Source: an uncultured Parabacteroides sp. (lineage in GTDB: Bacteria; Bacteroidota; Bacteroidia; Bacteroidales; Tannerellaceae). From it: a DNA stretch of 64,000 nt. Below, in pieces: positions 48,999 to 57,735 of the stretch; the first letter of the stretch is position 1; each line of letters opens with the position of its first letter. A program made the position numbers and the translations under genes. The stretch lies in contig CALUZV010000016.1 in the NCBI GenBank assembly GCA_944325345.1, forward strand, positions 18,260-82,259, given 5' to 3'. The notes below the pieces were generated by a model, which saw nothing but the letters and a program-made list of their open reading frames with translations, made no database searches and had not been told where the DNA came from.

Positions 48999-49888
48999 TT
49001 GGTGCAATAGTTGTTTTATATAATCCTGACTTCACTATAACGAAAAATGCTCTTAAAGCTTTAACGATTCAAGTAGATAAGACTTGTATTATAGATAATT
49101 CTTTCTTGGATCATTCGGAGGAGTTGAGAGAGTTCCAAAATATAGAGTATATATCATTAGGTAAGAATATCGGAATTGCTGCAGCACAGAATATCGGAAT
49201 TGACTATTTTATTAAACATGATTACGATTTTGTTATATTTAGCGATCAGGATAGTGTGATTTCTTTTGATTTAATATCTTCTTTGCTTGAAGCTTATAAT
49301 AAACTTTCCTTGAAGTATAGTGTTGCTGCTGTGGGTCCACTGCCTATAAATAGAAAAAATGCTATGCCATATTTATATAAAGCAAATGTCATAAGTAAAA
49401 ATGAAGAAGATGATACTTTTTATTATACTATGCATAGCATTATCTCTTCTTGCTCATTAGTTCCCGTTTCAAATTTTAAAGAAGTGGGTTTAATGCGTGA
49501 AGATTTATTTATTGATTTTGTTGAACAAGATTGGTGCTGGCGAGCGAGATACTTTTATCAGAAATATATTTTTCTTCTTCCTCATATTACGGTACAACAT
49601 GAATTGGGAAGATCAGTGAAGATATTAAATTTATTTAATGTAAATATATCTTCTCCATTTAGAATATATTATCAGATAAGAAATTTATTATGGTTATCAC
49701 GTTTACCGTATGTACCTAAGTATTGGAAAAAAATGAATAAGCGAAAATTATTTTTTAAAATAATTTATTATTCCATTGTTCCAAGTCAAAGGTGGTCATA
49801 TCTAAAGAATATAGTGAAAGGATTGAGAGATGGATTAAATGGTAAATTACAGCTTGATTGTGAATATGAATATAAAAAAGTTGATTAA
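48995..49888 (+). CDS. GT2-family glycosyltransferase, rhamnosyltransferase-like (second)
   Basis: A 297-residue paralogue of the preceding enzyme: MIGAIVVLYNPD, GKNIGIAAAQNIGIDYF, DFVIFSDQDSVIS and FIDFVEQDWCWRARY. It is most likely also a rhamnosyltransferase, adding a second rhamnose or a different linkage. Tight overlap with both neighbours (4 nt upstream, about 23 nt downstream) points to coupled translation. Confidence 0.88.
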   Translation: MIGAIVVLYNPDFTITKNALKALTIQVDKTCIIDNSFLDHSEELREFQNIEYISLGKNIGIAAAQNIGIDYFIKHDYDFVIFSDQDSVISFDLISSLLEAYNKLSLKYSVAAVGPLPINRKNAMPYLYKANVISKNEEDDTFYYTMHSIISSCSLVPVSNFKEVGLMREDLFIDFVEQDWCWRARYFYQKYIFLLPHITVQHELGRSVKILNLFNVNISSPFRIYYQIRNLLWLSRLPYVPKYWKKMNKRKLFFKIIYYSIVPSQRWSYLKNIVKGLRDGLNGKLQLDCEYEYKKVD

Positions 49889-50765
49889 AAATCAATCCTT
49901 TCGGCATCGATTGTTACGATTATTTTCGTGGATTCCTGATAGGGTTATGCTCTCATTGCAATATTATTTGATTTTACATCGATGGCCGAATATGAAACAG
50001 GCAAAACGCTTTACTGAGAAAATACAATGTTATAAAGCGTTTTATCGAAATCCCAAAATGTTGAATTGTGTAGATAAATATAAAGTAAGAAAGTATGTGG
50101 AAGAAAAGTTAGGTACAACTAAATATTTAAATACCCTTTATCAGGTTTGTGATCGAGCTGATGATATAGACTTTGACTCGTTGCCTAATCAGTTTGTTAT
50201 TAAAACTACAGACGGAGGAAATGGTGATAATGTGTTGATTTGTAGAAATAAGTTTACCTTAGATATTGCATCTACTATTCAAAAGATAAATTCTTGGCGA
50301 AATAAAAAATATTATTCTGTTTCGAGAGAATGGGCTTATGTAGGAGCTAAGCAATCGAAAGTGATTATAGAGAAGTATTTGGAGAGTCCGGAGAATGCCG
50401 ATGATTCTATTGATGATTATAAATTTCTGTGTTATAATGGAAAGTTTCGTTTCCTATGGGTTGATAAAAATAGATATTCTAATCACTGTCGTGGCTTTTG
50501 GAATGAAAACTTGTGTTTTTTAGAAAATGTTAAAAGCGATCATCCTACATTTAAGAAAGCTCCTGATTTGCCAGGTAATATTAGAGAGATGATAGATGTT
50601 GCAGAAAGGCTATCGGAGGATTTTCCATTTGCTCGTGTAGATATGTACAATATTCAAGGTCAAATCTTGTTCGGTGAAATTACTTTTTACCCATGGAGTG
50701 GTTATGTTCAATACTATCCGGATTCCTTTGATTATGAGTTAGGCAAATATTTTACTTTATACTAA
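49866..50765 (+). CDS. TupA-like ATP-grasp protein
   Basis: ATG 49866 gives 299 residues; ATG 49839 would add nine and overlap the upstream gene more. The family blocks of ATPgrasp_TupA are present: FTEKIQCYKAFYRNPKM, CVDKYKVRKYVEEKLG, LPNQFVIKTTDGGNGDNVLIC, IEKYLESPENADDSIDDYKF, and FARVDMYNIQGQILFGEITF. TupA-like proteins are found in capsule and teichuronopeptide loci and probably attach an amino acid or modify the glycan through an acyl-phosphate. The exact reaction in this locus is unknown. Confidence 0.86.
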   Translation: MNIKKLIKNQSFRHRLLRLFSWIPDRVMLSLQYYLILHRWPNMKQAKRFTEKIQCYKAFYRNPKMLNCVDKYKVRKYVEEKLGTTKYLNTLYQVCDRADDIDFDSLPNQFVIKTTDGGNGDNVLICRNKFTLDIASTIQKINSWRNKKYYSVSREWAYVGAKQSKVIIEKYLESPENADDSIDDYKFLCYNGKFRFLWVDKNRYSNHCRGFWNENLCFLENVKSDHPTFKKAPDLPGNIREMIDVAERLSEDFPFARVDMYNIQGQILFGEITFYPWSGYVQYYPDSFDYELGKYFTLY

Positions 50766-50825
50766 TATAAATAATATATGTTTGGGTAAACGTACCCTAT
50801 ATAATATTGATTTGAGAGATTAACA

Positions 50826-51659
50826 ATGACTATTTCTGTATTGATCTCCGTTTACAAGTCGGAGAATCCAATGTATTTAAACAGGGCATTAAAAAGCGTA
50901 TGGGATGAACAAACGCGTAAGCCTGATGAGATTATATTAATAGAGGATGGTCCATTGGGAAATGATTTATCTGCAGTTATTGAAAAATGGAAGATGTGTT
51001 TGGGTAGTAGTATTTTTGTAATACTATCCAACAATGTTAATATGGGTCTTACTAAATCTTTGAATAAAGGTATTGAGTATGTTCACTCTGAATATGTTGC
51101 AAGAATGGATAGTGATGATATTTCAGATCCATTACGTTTTGAAAAGCAAGTAGCCTATCTTGAAAAACATCCTGAAGTAGATGTGGTGGGCGGAGCTTTG
51201 CAAGAGTTTAATGAAGCAAATGATTGTTTAAATATTCGGCATTATCCACAGACTCCTGAAGAGAGTAGGAACTATATATTGAAAGCTTCTCCGTTGGCTC
51301 ATCCTACTGTGATGATTCGTCGTCGAGTTTTTGACTCTGGCATTCGTTACAATGAGAAATATCGAACTTGTCAGGATGTGGCATTATGGTTTGAATTGAT
51401 AGCTAAAGGGTATAAGATTGCCAATATTCCGGATATAACTATTTATTTTCGGAGAGATGATTCTGTATTTTCTCGCAGAAAATCAAAGAAGAATATCTGG
51501 AATGAATTCCGAATCTATATGTGTGGAATTTATTCATTGCAAGGTTTATTTACTTGGAAATACATCTATCCTATATCCCGGTTAGTTTTTCGTTTGATGC
51601 CAGCGTTTATTATCAAGTGGGTTTATGGGAGTAAGTTGAGAAAAGGTTTATTACAATAA
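50826..51659 (+). CDS. GT2-family glycosyltransferase
   Basis: A 277-residue GT-A enzyme beginning ISVLISVYKSENPMYLNRAL, with IILIEDGPLG, VNMGLTKSLNKGI, and YVARMDSDDIS as the DxD site, then a SPLAHPTVMIRR block and TCQDVALWFEL near the acceptor site. This pattern is common in AmsE/WaaE-like capsule galactosyl- or HexNAc-transferases. It is the last gene of the AT-rich cassette; the next gene has clearly higher G+C. Confidence 0.9.
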   Translation: MTISVLISVYKSENPMYLNRALKSVWDEQTRKPDEIILIEDGPLGNDLSAVIEKWKMCLGSSIFVILSNNVNMGLTKSLNKGIEYVHSEYVARMDSDDISDPLRFEKQVAYLEKHPEVDVVGGALQEFNEANDCLNIRHYPQTPEESRNYILKASPLAHPTVMIRRRVFDSGIRYNEKYRTCQDVALWFELIAKGYKIANIPDITIYFRRDDSVFSRRKSKKNIWNEFRIYMCGIYSLQGLFTWKYIYPISRLVFRLMPAFIIKWVYGSKLRKGLLQ

Positions 51660-51670
51660 AAAGCAATAAT

Positions 51671-52723
51671 ATGAAACTCCTCCTCACCGGCTCCGCCGGT
51701 TTTATCGCCTCCTTCGTCGCCCTCCGTCTCTTGGAGCGCGGGGATGAAGTCGTGGGCTTGGATAATCTGAATGATTATTATGATGTGAATCTGAAATTTA
51801 GTCGTTTGCAAGAGGCGGGTATCGATAGGGAACAGGTGGATTGGTATCGGCTGGTACAGAGCAAGCGGTTTCCGAATTATCGGTTTATCCGGATGAATTT
51901 GGAGGATAAGCAGGCGATGAAGATGCTGTTTGCCAATGAGCGGTTCGACCGGGTGTGCAATCTGGCTGCGCAGGCCGGGGTAAGGTATTCGATAACAAAT
52001 CCGTATGCATACGTGGAGTCGAATGTCGATGGCTTTGTAAATGTGCTGGAGGGTTGTCGGCACTATGGTGTTGAGCATCTGGTGTATGCGAGTTCGAGCA
52101 GCGTGTATGGGCTGAATGCGGATGTGCCGTTTTCGGAATCGAGCAGCATTGCGCATCCGGTGAGCCTCTATGCGGCATCGAAGAAATCGAATGAGTTGAT
52201 GGCGCACGCATACAGCCATTTGTACGGAATACCCTCGACAGGTCTGCGCTTCTTCACAGTTTACGGCCCGTGGGGAAGACCGGATATGAGCCCGTTTTTG
52301 TTCACCGACGCGATTCTTCGGGGCAAACCTATCAAGGTTTTTAACAACGGGGATATGCTGCGCGACTTCACGTATATCGATGATATTGTGGAAGGTGTGA
52401 TTCGTGTAATCGACAAGATAGCTGAGCCGGATGCGACATGGAATGCCGAGCATCCGAATCCTGCAACATCGAGCGCACCCTACCGAGTATATAACATCGG
52501 AAACTCACACCCCGTTCGCCTGATGGACTTTATCCGAGCCATCGAAGAAGCCTGCGGTCGGGAGGCAGAGAAGATATATCTGCCGATGCAGCCCGGCGAT
52601 GTCTATCAGACGAATGCTGATACGACGCTGTTGCAAAAAGAGTTCGGCTATAAGCCGTCGAAAGATATTCGCGAAGGGGCGAGGGAGACGGTGGAGTGGT
52701 ATCGGAAGTTTTATGGGCTTTAG
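51671..52723 (+). CDS. NAD-dependent sugar epimerase, UDP-glucuronate 4-epimerase-like
   Basis: A 350-residue extended SDR protein: LLTGSAGFIASFVALRLLERG, LDNLNDYYDVNLKFSRL, NLAAQAGVRYSITNPYAYVESN, YASSSSVYGLN, YAASKKSNEL (Tyr/Lys), TVYGPWGRPDM and FTYIDDIVEGV. The NDYYD and GVRYS blocks with GPWGRPDM are characteristic of UDP-glucuronate 4-epimerases (CapI/WbpP-like group), which make UDP-galacturonate. This fits ugd at 53338, which provides UDP-glucuronate. The normal G of GFIGS is Ala here (GFIAS). Confidence 0.9.
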   Translation: MKLLLTGSAGFIASFVALRLLERGDEVVGLDNLNDYYDVNLKFSRLQEAGIDREQVDWYRLVQSKRFPNYRFIRMNLEDKQAMKMLFANERFDRVCNLAAQAGVRYSITNPYAYVESNVDGFVNVLEGCRHYGVEHLVYASSSSVYGLNADVPFSESSSIAHPVSLYAASKKSNELMAHAYSHLYGIPSTGLRFFTVYGPWGRPDMSPFLFTDAILRGKPIKVFNNGDMLRDFTYIDDIVEGVIRVIDKIAEPDATWNAEHPNPATSSAPYRVYNIGNSHPVRLMDFIRAIEEACGREAEKIYLPMQPGDVYQTNADTTLLQKEFGYKPSKDIREGARETVEWYRKFYGL

Positions 52724-52747
52724 ATAGAGATTGCAGAAAAGTTTCCT

Positions 52748-52755
52748 TACCTTTG
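52748..52755 (+). promoter_or_regulatory. -7 box before the ParE/RelE pair
   Basis: TACCTTTG, 18 bp before the antitoxin ATG; no well-placed -33 element. It suggests the pair has its own promoter inside the capsule locus. Confidence 0.55.
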
Positions 52756-52773
52756 CCTTCAAATCTATGAGTT

Positions 52774-53022
52774 ATGAGTACATTAGAACTGAATACATAC
52801 AAATTGGAACTCCTTCGTCAGATTATGAATGAGTTTAATACCGAAGCATCTCTGCGCAGACTTGCCGCAGTTTGCTGTTTGATTCATCAGGAAGAAGAAC
52901 AACAATTGCCTGCAATGCCGGCGGATTTGTTGTGTCAATTGATGGATAATGCGGCAAAGCAAGATGCCGAGGGTTTATATATGACTGATGAGCAATTGGA
53001 AAAGGAAATGCAGACATGGTAA
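52774..53022 (+). CDS. Antitoxin of a ParE/RelE-type pair
   Basis: An 82-residue, acidic, mainly helical protein (LELNTYKLELLRQIMNEFNTEASL at the start, MTDEQLEKEMQTW at the end). The C-terminal pattern is that of small Bacteroidetes antitoxins encoded just before RelE/ParE toxins. The toxin start overlaps its end by 7 nt. It has no evident HTH, so DNA binding is doubtful. Confidence 0.78.
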   Translation: MSTLELNTYKLELLRQIMNEFNTEASLRRLAAVCCLIHQEEEQQLPAMPADLLCQLMDNAAKQDAEGLYMTDEQLEKEMQTW

Positions 53023-53324
53023 TCCACTGGACATCGCAAGCTATTAAAAGCTTGGAGGATATATATCATTTCTATTTGCCGGAAACGGGACGAACCAAAG
53101 CTTTAGCTATAGTATCAGAACTGCGGGAGGCGACGAAATATTTACTTATTTTTCCAGAAATGGGAGCAATAGAATATGTTGAAGGAAAGCCTACCGCTTA
53201 TCGTTATTTGGTCAAAAATCATTGTAAGATTTATTATGCAGTTCAGGCTACCTGTATCCAGATAGCCTTTGTGTGGGATACCCGCCGTAATCCTCGGCAT
53301 TTATCCCGTTATTTGAAACAATAA
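53016..53324 (+). CDS. RelE/ParE-superfamily toxin
   Basis: A 102-residue protein with the RelE/ParE fold pattern: VIHWTSQAIKSLEDIYHFYL, a helical pair with KALAIVSELREATKYL, FPEMGAIEYVEGKPTAYRYLVKNHCKIYYAV, and IAFVWDTRRNPRHL at the end with its Arg residues. ParE members poison gyrase, RelE members cut mRNA on ribosomes; the WDTRRNP end is commonest in ParE-like proteins. Located between the epimerase and ugd, both capsule precursor genes. Confidence 0.88.
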   Translation: MVIHWTSQAIKSLEDIYHFYLPETGRTKALAIVSELREATKYLLIFPEMGAIEYVEGKPTAYRYLVKNHCKIYYAVQATCIQIAFVWDTRRNPRHLSRYLKQ

Positions 53325-53337
53325 TTATCAATAACAT

Positions 53338-54648
53338 ATGAACATAGCAATCGTTGGCACCGGCTACGTCGGCCTGGTGTCGGGCACGTGTTTTGCCGAA
53401 ATGGGTGTAAACGTAACGTGCGTGGATGTGAACGAAGAGAAGATTCGGAGTTTACAGGATGGGAAGGTTCCGATTTATGAGCCGGGGCTGGATGAGATGG
53501 TACTCCGTAACCAACGCGAAGGGCGGCTGCATTTTACGACGGACTTGACTTCGTGTCTGGATGATGTCGAGGTGGTTTTCAGTGCGGTGGGTACGCCGCC
53601 GGACGAAGATGGGAGCGCGGACTTGCACTATGTGCTGGAGGTCGCGCGGACGGTTGGCCAGAATATGAATAAGTACTTGGTACTGGTTACGAAATCAACG
53701 GTTCCGGTTGGGACGGCGAAAAAGGTGAAGGCGGCTATCCAAGAGGAACTGGACAAGCGCGGGGTGGACATACCCTTCGATGTGGCTTCCAATCCGGAGT
53801 TCCTGAAGGAAGGCGCAGCAATAAAGGACTTTATGAGTCCGGACCGCGTGGTGGTCGGCGTGGAATCGGACAGGGCAAAGGAACTGATGACGCGCCTCTA
53901 TCGTCCTTTCCTGCTGAACAATTTCCGCGTGATATTCACCGATATCCCTTCGGCAGAGATGATTAAGTATGCGGCAAACTCGATGCTTGCCACCCGCATA
54001 TCCTTTATGAACGACATCGCAAACCTCTGCGAATTGGTCGGCGCGGACGTGAACATGGTTCGCAAAGGCATCGGTTCAGATACGCGCATCGGCAGCAAGT
54101 TCCTCTATCCGGGTTGCGGATACGGAGGCAGTTGCTTTCCCAAGGATGTAAAGGCGCTGATAAAGACGGCGGAAAAGAGCGGATACGAGATGCGGGTCTT
54201 GAAGGCCGTCGAAGAGGTGAACGAGCATCAAAAGACGGTCTTATTCGAGAAACTGCAGAAGCATTATCCTTCTTTGTCTGGGAAAACGATAGCTCTTTGG
54301 GGCTTGGCCTTCAAGCCGGAGACCGACGATATGCGCGAAGCCACTTCCTTAGTAATGATTGATTTGCTGACGAAGGCCGGGGCAACGGTCAAGGTCTATG
54401 ACCCCGTGGCGATGGAAGAATGCCGTCGTAGGGTAGGAGACAAGGTCTTGTATGCCCAAGACATGTACGACGCCATTATCGATGCCGATGCTTTGTTGCT
54501 ATTAACCGAGTGGAAGCAGTTCCGTCTGCCCAGCTGGAAAGTCCTCTTGCGGGTAATGAAAGCCCCACTGATATTGGACGGGCGGAATATTTATGATGCA
54601 CAGGAATTGGAAGAGATGGGATTTGTCTATGAATGTATAGGCAAGTAG
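53338..54648 (+). CDS. ugd: UDP-glucose 6-dehydrogenase
   Basis: A 436-residue enzyme: NIAIVGTGYVGLVSGTCFAE NAD site, KSTVPVGTAKK, NPEFLKEGAAIKDF, and catalytic Cys266 in CGYGGSCFPKDV, then LWGLAFKPETDDMREA for the C-terminal domain. It oxidises UDP-glucose to UDP-glucuronate for the capsule, and with the epimerase at 51671 gives UDP-galacturonate. It is the last gene of the locus; a strong terminator follows. Confidence 0.97.
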   Translation: MNIAIVGTGYVGLVSGTCFAEMGVNVTCVDVNEEKIRSLQDGKVPIYEPGLDEMVLRNQREGRLHFTTDLTSCLDDVEVVFSAVGTPPDEDGSADLHYVLEVARTVGQNMNKYLVLVTKSTVPVGTAKKVKAAIQEELDKRGVDIPFDVASNPEFLKEGAAIKDFMSPDRVVVGVESDRAKELMTRLYRPFLLNNFRVIFTDIPSAEMIKYAANSMLATRISFMNDIANLCELVGADVNMVRKGIGSDTRIGSKFLYPGCGYGGSCFPKDVKALIKTAEKSGYEMRVLKAVEEVNEHQKTVLFEKLQKHYPSLSGKTIALWGLAFKPETDDMREATSLVMIDLLTKAGATVKVYDPVAMEECRRRVGDKVLYAQDMYDAIIDADALLLLTEWKQFRLPSWKVLLRVMKAPLILDGRNIYDAQELEEMGFVYECIGK

Positions 54649-54668
54649 CCGAGCGGAAAACTAAGCGA

Positions 54669-54729
54669 AAGACGCAAGAAAACGTAGGTTTCGTTGGACG
54701 ATACCTATGTTTTCCTGCGTCTTTTTTAT
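54669..54729 (+). terminator. Terminator of the capsule operon
   Basis: Stem AAGACGCAAGAAAACGTAGG / CCTATGTTTTCCTGCGTCTT, followed by TTTTATTT. It ends next to the convergent metallophosphoesterase gene and may serve both directions. Confidence 0.88.
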
Positions 54730-55818
54730 TTACCAAGGTTCCTTCGAGAAATCTTTCGGGAATACGAAACGATTATCGATGCGTCCGCCTTTCGTCCGAA
54801 CCCAAGATTCGATGCTCCGTTCGCCTTCCGTCAGTTCGATGATGCGGGCACCATTGCCCCACGGAACATCGCAATAGACCGTCTTCCCGCCGGTATATCT
54901 TCCGTAGCCCAAGAGGATACCTTTCCAAGGAACGACATAATCATTGACATGGTCGTGTCCGGCAAAGATACCCATCACGTCGCCAGCTTCGAGCATTGCC
55001 GTAAATAAGCCGGAGTTGATTTTCGGTCCGCAGGCTTCTTCCTTGCGAACGCCAATCAGGAGCGCATCTTCATCGCGCGCCGCTTGGTTGTATTCCGGGA
55101 GCGGAATATGGAAGAACGCCAAGGCTGGCAGCGGGTTGCCCCCGTTCCTTTTCTTGAATTCCGCGCTGCATTGGCGATACCATTCGATTTGGTCTGCCTT
55201 CATCCAATCATAGCCATCGACCGTCTTTTCCATCGGAGAATAGGAGAGGCTATCGAAGTGGTAGAGCAGGAAGGCATCCTTTTGCCCGTTGCTACTCCGG
55301 ACAGGCAGGATGAAGTTGGAGACGCCGCTCAGACCTTCTACCGTGCCGGTCAGGTTGCCGGGCATATCTTTGATAAGTTCGAATATCTCCTTACGGCTCA
55401 AGTCTTGCTCGTCATCATGGTTGCCAAACGTGAAGGCAAAGGGGATGTTGCGCGAGATGGCAGGCTCGAAGGCCCGTTCGTAGCAAGTCTTCGCCGGCTT
55501 GTCGAAAGCCACGTCGCCGGTATAGACCACGAAGTCCGGCTTTTCTGCCTCTAGCACTTCATTCATTCGTTCGGCGGCAGCCTCCGATGCCGGATTCCCC
55601 GGCTTCCAATGCACGTCGGTGAATTGGACAATCTTGAACTTGCCGTCGGCCCGGAATTTCAGTTTCCCGGCATTCTTCTTATACGCCTCGCTTTCGAGAT
55701 AAGATGCAGGGATAGTAGCCGGGGCTGAAGCTGCATTTGCCGCATTTGCCGCCGAACCTCCCAATATTGACATCGGAATAAGGCTGGCCGATGTCTGTAA
55801 AAATTCTTTTCTATTCAT
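54730..55818 (-). CDS. Calcineurin-like metallophosphoesterase, exported
   Basis: A 362-residue protein with an N-terminal NRKEFLQTSASLIPMSILGG leader that looks like a signal peptide (twin-Arg-like NRK but no RR), followed by an Ala-rich linker. The dimetal motifs are complete: VQFTDVHW (DxH), YTGDVAF (GD), FGNHDDE (GNHD), FFHIPL (H) and FAGHDHVND (GHxH). It belongs to the purple-acid/DevT-like exported phosphohydrolases. Substrate could be a phosphomonoester or nucleotide. It is convergent with ugd and divergent from the rnf operon. Confidence 0.92.
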   Translation of the reverse strand: MNRKEFLQTSASLIPMSILGGSAANAANAASAPATIPASYLESEAYKKNAGKLKFRADGKFKIVQFTDVHWKPGNPASEAAAERMNEVLEAEKPDFVVYTGDVAFDKPAKTCYERAFEPAISRNIPFAFTFGNHDDEQDLSRKEIFELIKDMPGNLTGTVEGLSGVSNFILPVRSSNGQKDAFLLYHFDSLSYSPMEKTVDGYDWMKADQIEWYRQCSAEFKKRNGGNPLPALAFFHIPLPEYNQAARDEDALLIGVRKEEACGPKINSGLFTAMLEAGDVMGIFAGHDHVNDYVVPWKGILLGYGRYTGGKTVYCDVPWGNGARIIELTEGERSIESWVRTKGGRIDNRFVFPKDFSKEPW

Positions 55819-55892
55819 ATTTTATTCAGTTGTAATTTTTTTGAAATCTAGTCTGCTTTTGGATTTAAATATCTCATAGCTTGTTTATGGGA

Positions 55893-55900
55893 CAAAGATA
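55893..55900 (-). promoter_or_regulatory. -7 box of the metallophosphoesterase gene
   Basis: Minus-strand TATCTTTG, 75 bp upstream of the ATG; -33 region is T-rich (CTTTTCTC) without a clear TTTG. Confidence 0.5.
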
Positions 55901-55990
55901 AATTCTTTTTCCGAGAAAAGCATCCATCTCGGTTCGTAAGTTTTCCCCAGCGCCGGACTGGGAGGATGGAGCGGCGGGAGGCGGTTCCTT

Positions 55991-56190
55991 GTCGGGCGAA
56001 AGGTTGTCAGAGCCTGCGGCTCTAGCGACCTTTCGCCCGACGAGTAGCCAGAGCCTGCGGCTCTAGCGACCTTTTTCCCGACGAGTAACCAGAGCCTGCG
56101 GCTCTAGCAACCTTTTTCCCGACGAGTAGCCAGAGCCTGCGGCTCTAGCGGCATTTTTTCCGACGAGTAGCTAGAGCCGCAGGCTCTGGG
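55991..56190. repeat. Tandem array, five 41-bp units with GAGCC hairpins
   Basis: The core AGAGCCTGCGGCTCT recurs at 56009, 56050, 56091 and 56132, exactly 41 bp apart; the fifth core at 56173 is the reverse complement. Between cores lies AGCGACCTTTTTCCCGACG and AGTAGCC. In the first unit GTCGGGCGAAAGGT and ACCTTTCGCCCGAC pair around the core, giving a nested stem. The array lies between divergent genes, before the rnf promoter. Confidence 0.9.
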
Positions 56191-56256
56191 AACTTTTCTG
56201 GAGATTTGGAGGAAAGAAAAAAACGGGAAGGACGGCTTAAATCTTCCCTATTATCT

Positions 56257-56287
56257 CTTGCTTGCTGGAAAATAATATGTACATTTG
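56257..56287 (+). promoter_or_regulatory. Promoter of the rseC-rnf operon
   Basis: CTTG (56257-56260) and TACATTTG (56280-56287) with 19 bp between them; the RseC ATG follows 34 bp later. Confidence 0.7.
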
Positions 56288-56321
56288 CGACGCGATTTTG
56301 CTATGTCGAGTTTACAAAATT

Positions 56322-56735
56322 ATGAGCGGAAATATACATCATGCCGGGGTAGTTGAGCGGGTAGAATCGGGCATTGTCTATGTCCGGATTGTCCAGCAAT
56401 CGGCTTGTGCGGCCTGTCATGCGAAGGCTATGTGCAACGCCTCCGAGAGCAAAGAGAAAATCATCGAGGTCGAAGACCACTCGGGTGCTTACGAAGTCGG
56501 GGAGCAGGTTACGGTGTGGGGGCAGACGTCCTTGGGGATGCAGGCTGTGCTCTTGGCATTTGTCGTTCCGTTGTTCATCATTCTTGTAGCTTTGATAGCC
56601 GGTACGGAATTGCGCTGGAGCGAGACTGCGACGGGATTATCCGGTTTGCTTCTGCTCGTGCCCTATTATTATATAATGTATAGGATGCGGGGGCGGCTGA
56701 AGAAACGGTTTGTGTTTAGGTTGGCGAAAATTTAA
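56322..56735 (+). CDS. RseC/SoxR-reducing-system family membrane protein
   Basis: ATG 56322 gives 137 residues. An N-terminal soluble part has GVVERVESGIVYVRIVQQSACAACHAKAMC, the Cys-rich block of RseC-family proteins (C-x2-C and C-x4-C, possible iron-sulfur or metal site). Two membrane segments follow (LLAFVVPLFIILVALI and a second near 100-120). RseC-like proteins are commonly encoded with rnf/rsx genes. It is first in the operon, 12 bp before rnfB. A longer frame to 56262 crosses the promoter and is not used. Confidence 0.88.
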   Translation: MSGNIHHAGVVERVESGIVYVRIVQQSACAACHAKAMCNASESKEKIIEVEDHSGAYEVGEQVTVWGQTSLGMQAVLLAFVVPLFIILVALIAGTELRWSETATGLSGLLLLVPYYYIMYRMRGRLKKRFVFRLAKI

Positions 56736-56747
56736 TGATAAAGAGTC

Positions 56748-57719
56748 ATGATTATAATTGCTATTATTACATTAGGAATTATTGGTGCTGCAGGCGCGGC
56801 GCTTCTCTACGTTACTTCCAAGAAGTTCGAGGTAGTAGAAGACCCGCGCATTGCGCAAGTGCAGAGTGTACTGCCGGGGGCGAACTGCGGAGGTTGCGGT
56901 TATCCCGGTTGTTCGGGTTTTGCGAGTGCCTGTGTCAAGGCGACCTCGCTCGATGGGATGTTGTGCCCGGTAGGAGGCGCGCCGGTGATGGCGAAGGTTG
57001 CCTCTATCCTGGGAATGGAAGCTGAAGCGGCAGAGCCGAAGATTGCGGTAGTCCGTTGTAACGGGACGTGCCAGGCTCGTCCACGGACGAATGTCTATGA
57101 CGGGACGAAGAGTTGCGCCATTGCTTCGACCTTGTATGGCGGAGAGACAGGTTGCTCTTTCGGATGCTTGGGCTATGGCGATTGCGTGAAGGCTTGCTCG
57201 TTCGATGCTATCCACATTAATCCGCAAACCGGACTGCCGGAGGTCGATGAAGACAGATGTACCTCATGCGGAGCTTGCGTCAAGGCTTGTCCGAAGAACA
57301 TCATCGAGTTGCGGAAGAAAGGGCCGAAGTCGCGCCGCATCTTCGTTAGTTGCGTGAACAAAGACAAAGGGGCTGTTGCTCGCAAGGCCTGCTCGAATGC
57401 TTGTATCGGGTGCGGCAAATGCGCGAAAGAATGTCCGTTCGGCGCTATCACGGTCGAGAACAATGTAGCGTATATCGACTTTACCAAGTGCCGGATGTGC
57501 CGCAAGTGCGTAGCTGTTTGCCCGACGGGAGCAATCCATGAGTTGAACTTCCCTCCCAGAAAGGAAGCACCTGCTGCTCCGAAACCTGCCGCTGCTCCGA
57601 AACCGACTCCAGTTGCTCCGGAAACATCTAAACCTGCGACGGCGGTAACTCCGAAGCCGGAAGCCACAACCCAAGCAGCTCCGGCCGCAGAACCTGAGAA
57701 CAAGAAAGCAAATGAATAA
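56748..57719 (+). CDS. rnfB: Rnf complex subunit B, ferredoxin-like, with Pro/Ala-rich tail
   Basis: A 323-residue subunit of the Rnf ferredoxin:NAD+ oxidoreductase. It starts with one membrane anchor (MIIIAIITLGIIGAAGAALLYV), then the 4Fe-4S (Fes) block NCGGCGYPGCSGFA, a CSFGCLGYGDCVKAC cluster and three CxxCxxCxxxCP ferredoxin motifs (CTSCGACVKACP, CIGCGKCAKECP, CRMCRKCVAVCP). From residue about 268 there is a tail of about 55 residues rich in Pro, Ala, Lys and Thr without cysteine. RnfB receives electrons from ferredoxin on the cytoplasmic face and passes them to RnfC. Confidence 0.96.
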   Translation: MIIIAIITLGIIGAAGAALLYVTSKKFEVVEDPRIAQVQSVLPGANCGGCGYPGCSGFASACVKATSLDGMLCPVGGAPVMAKVASILGMEAEAAEPKIAVVRCNGTCQARPRTNVYDGTKSCAIASTLYGGETGCSFGCLGYGDCVKACSFDAIHINPQTGLPEVDEDRCTSCGACVKACPKNIIELRKKGPKSRRIFVSCVNKDKGAVARKACSNACIGCGKCAKECPFGAITVENNVAYIDFTKCRMCRKCVAVCPTGAIHELNFPPRKEAPAAPKPAAAPKPTPVAPETSKPATAVTPKPEATTQAAPAAEPENKKANE

Positions 57720-57735
57720 ATTAAAAAGCTAAAAT

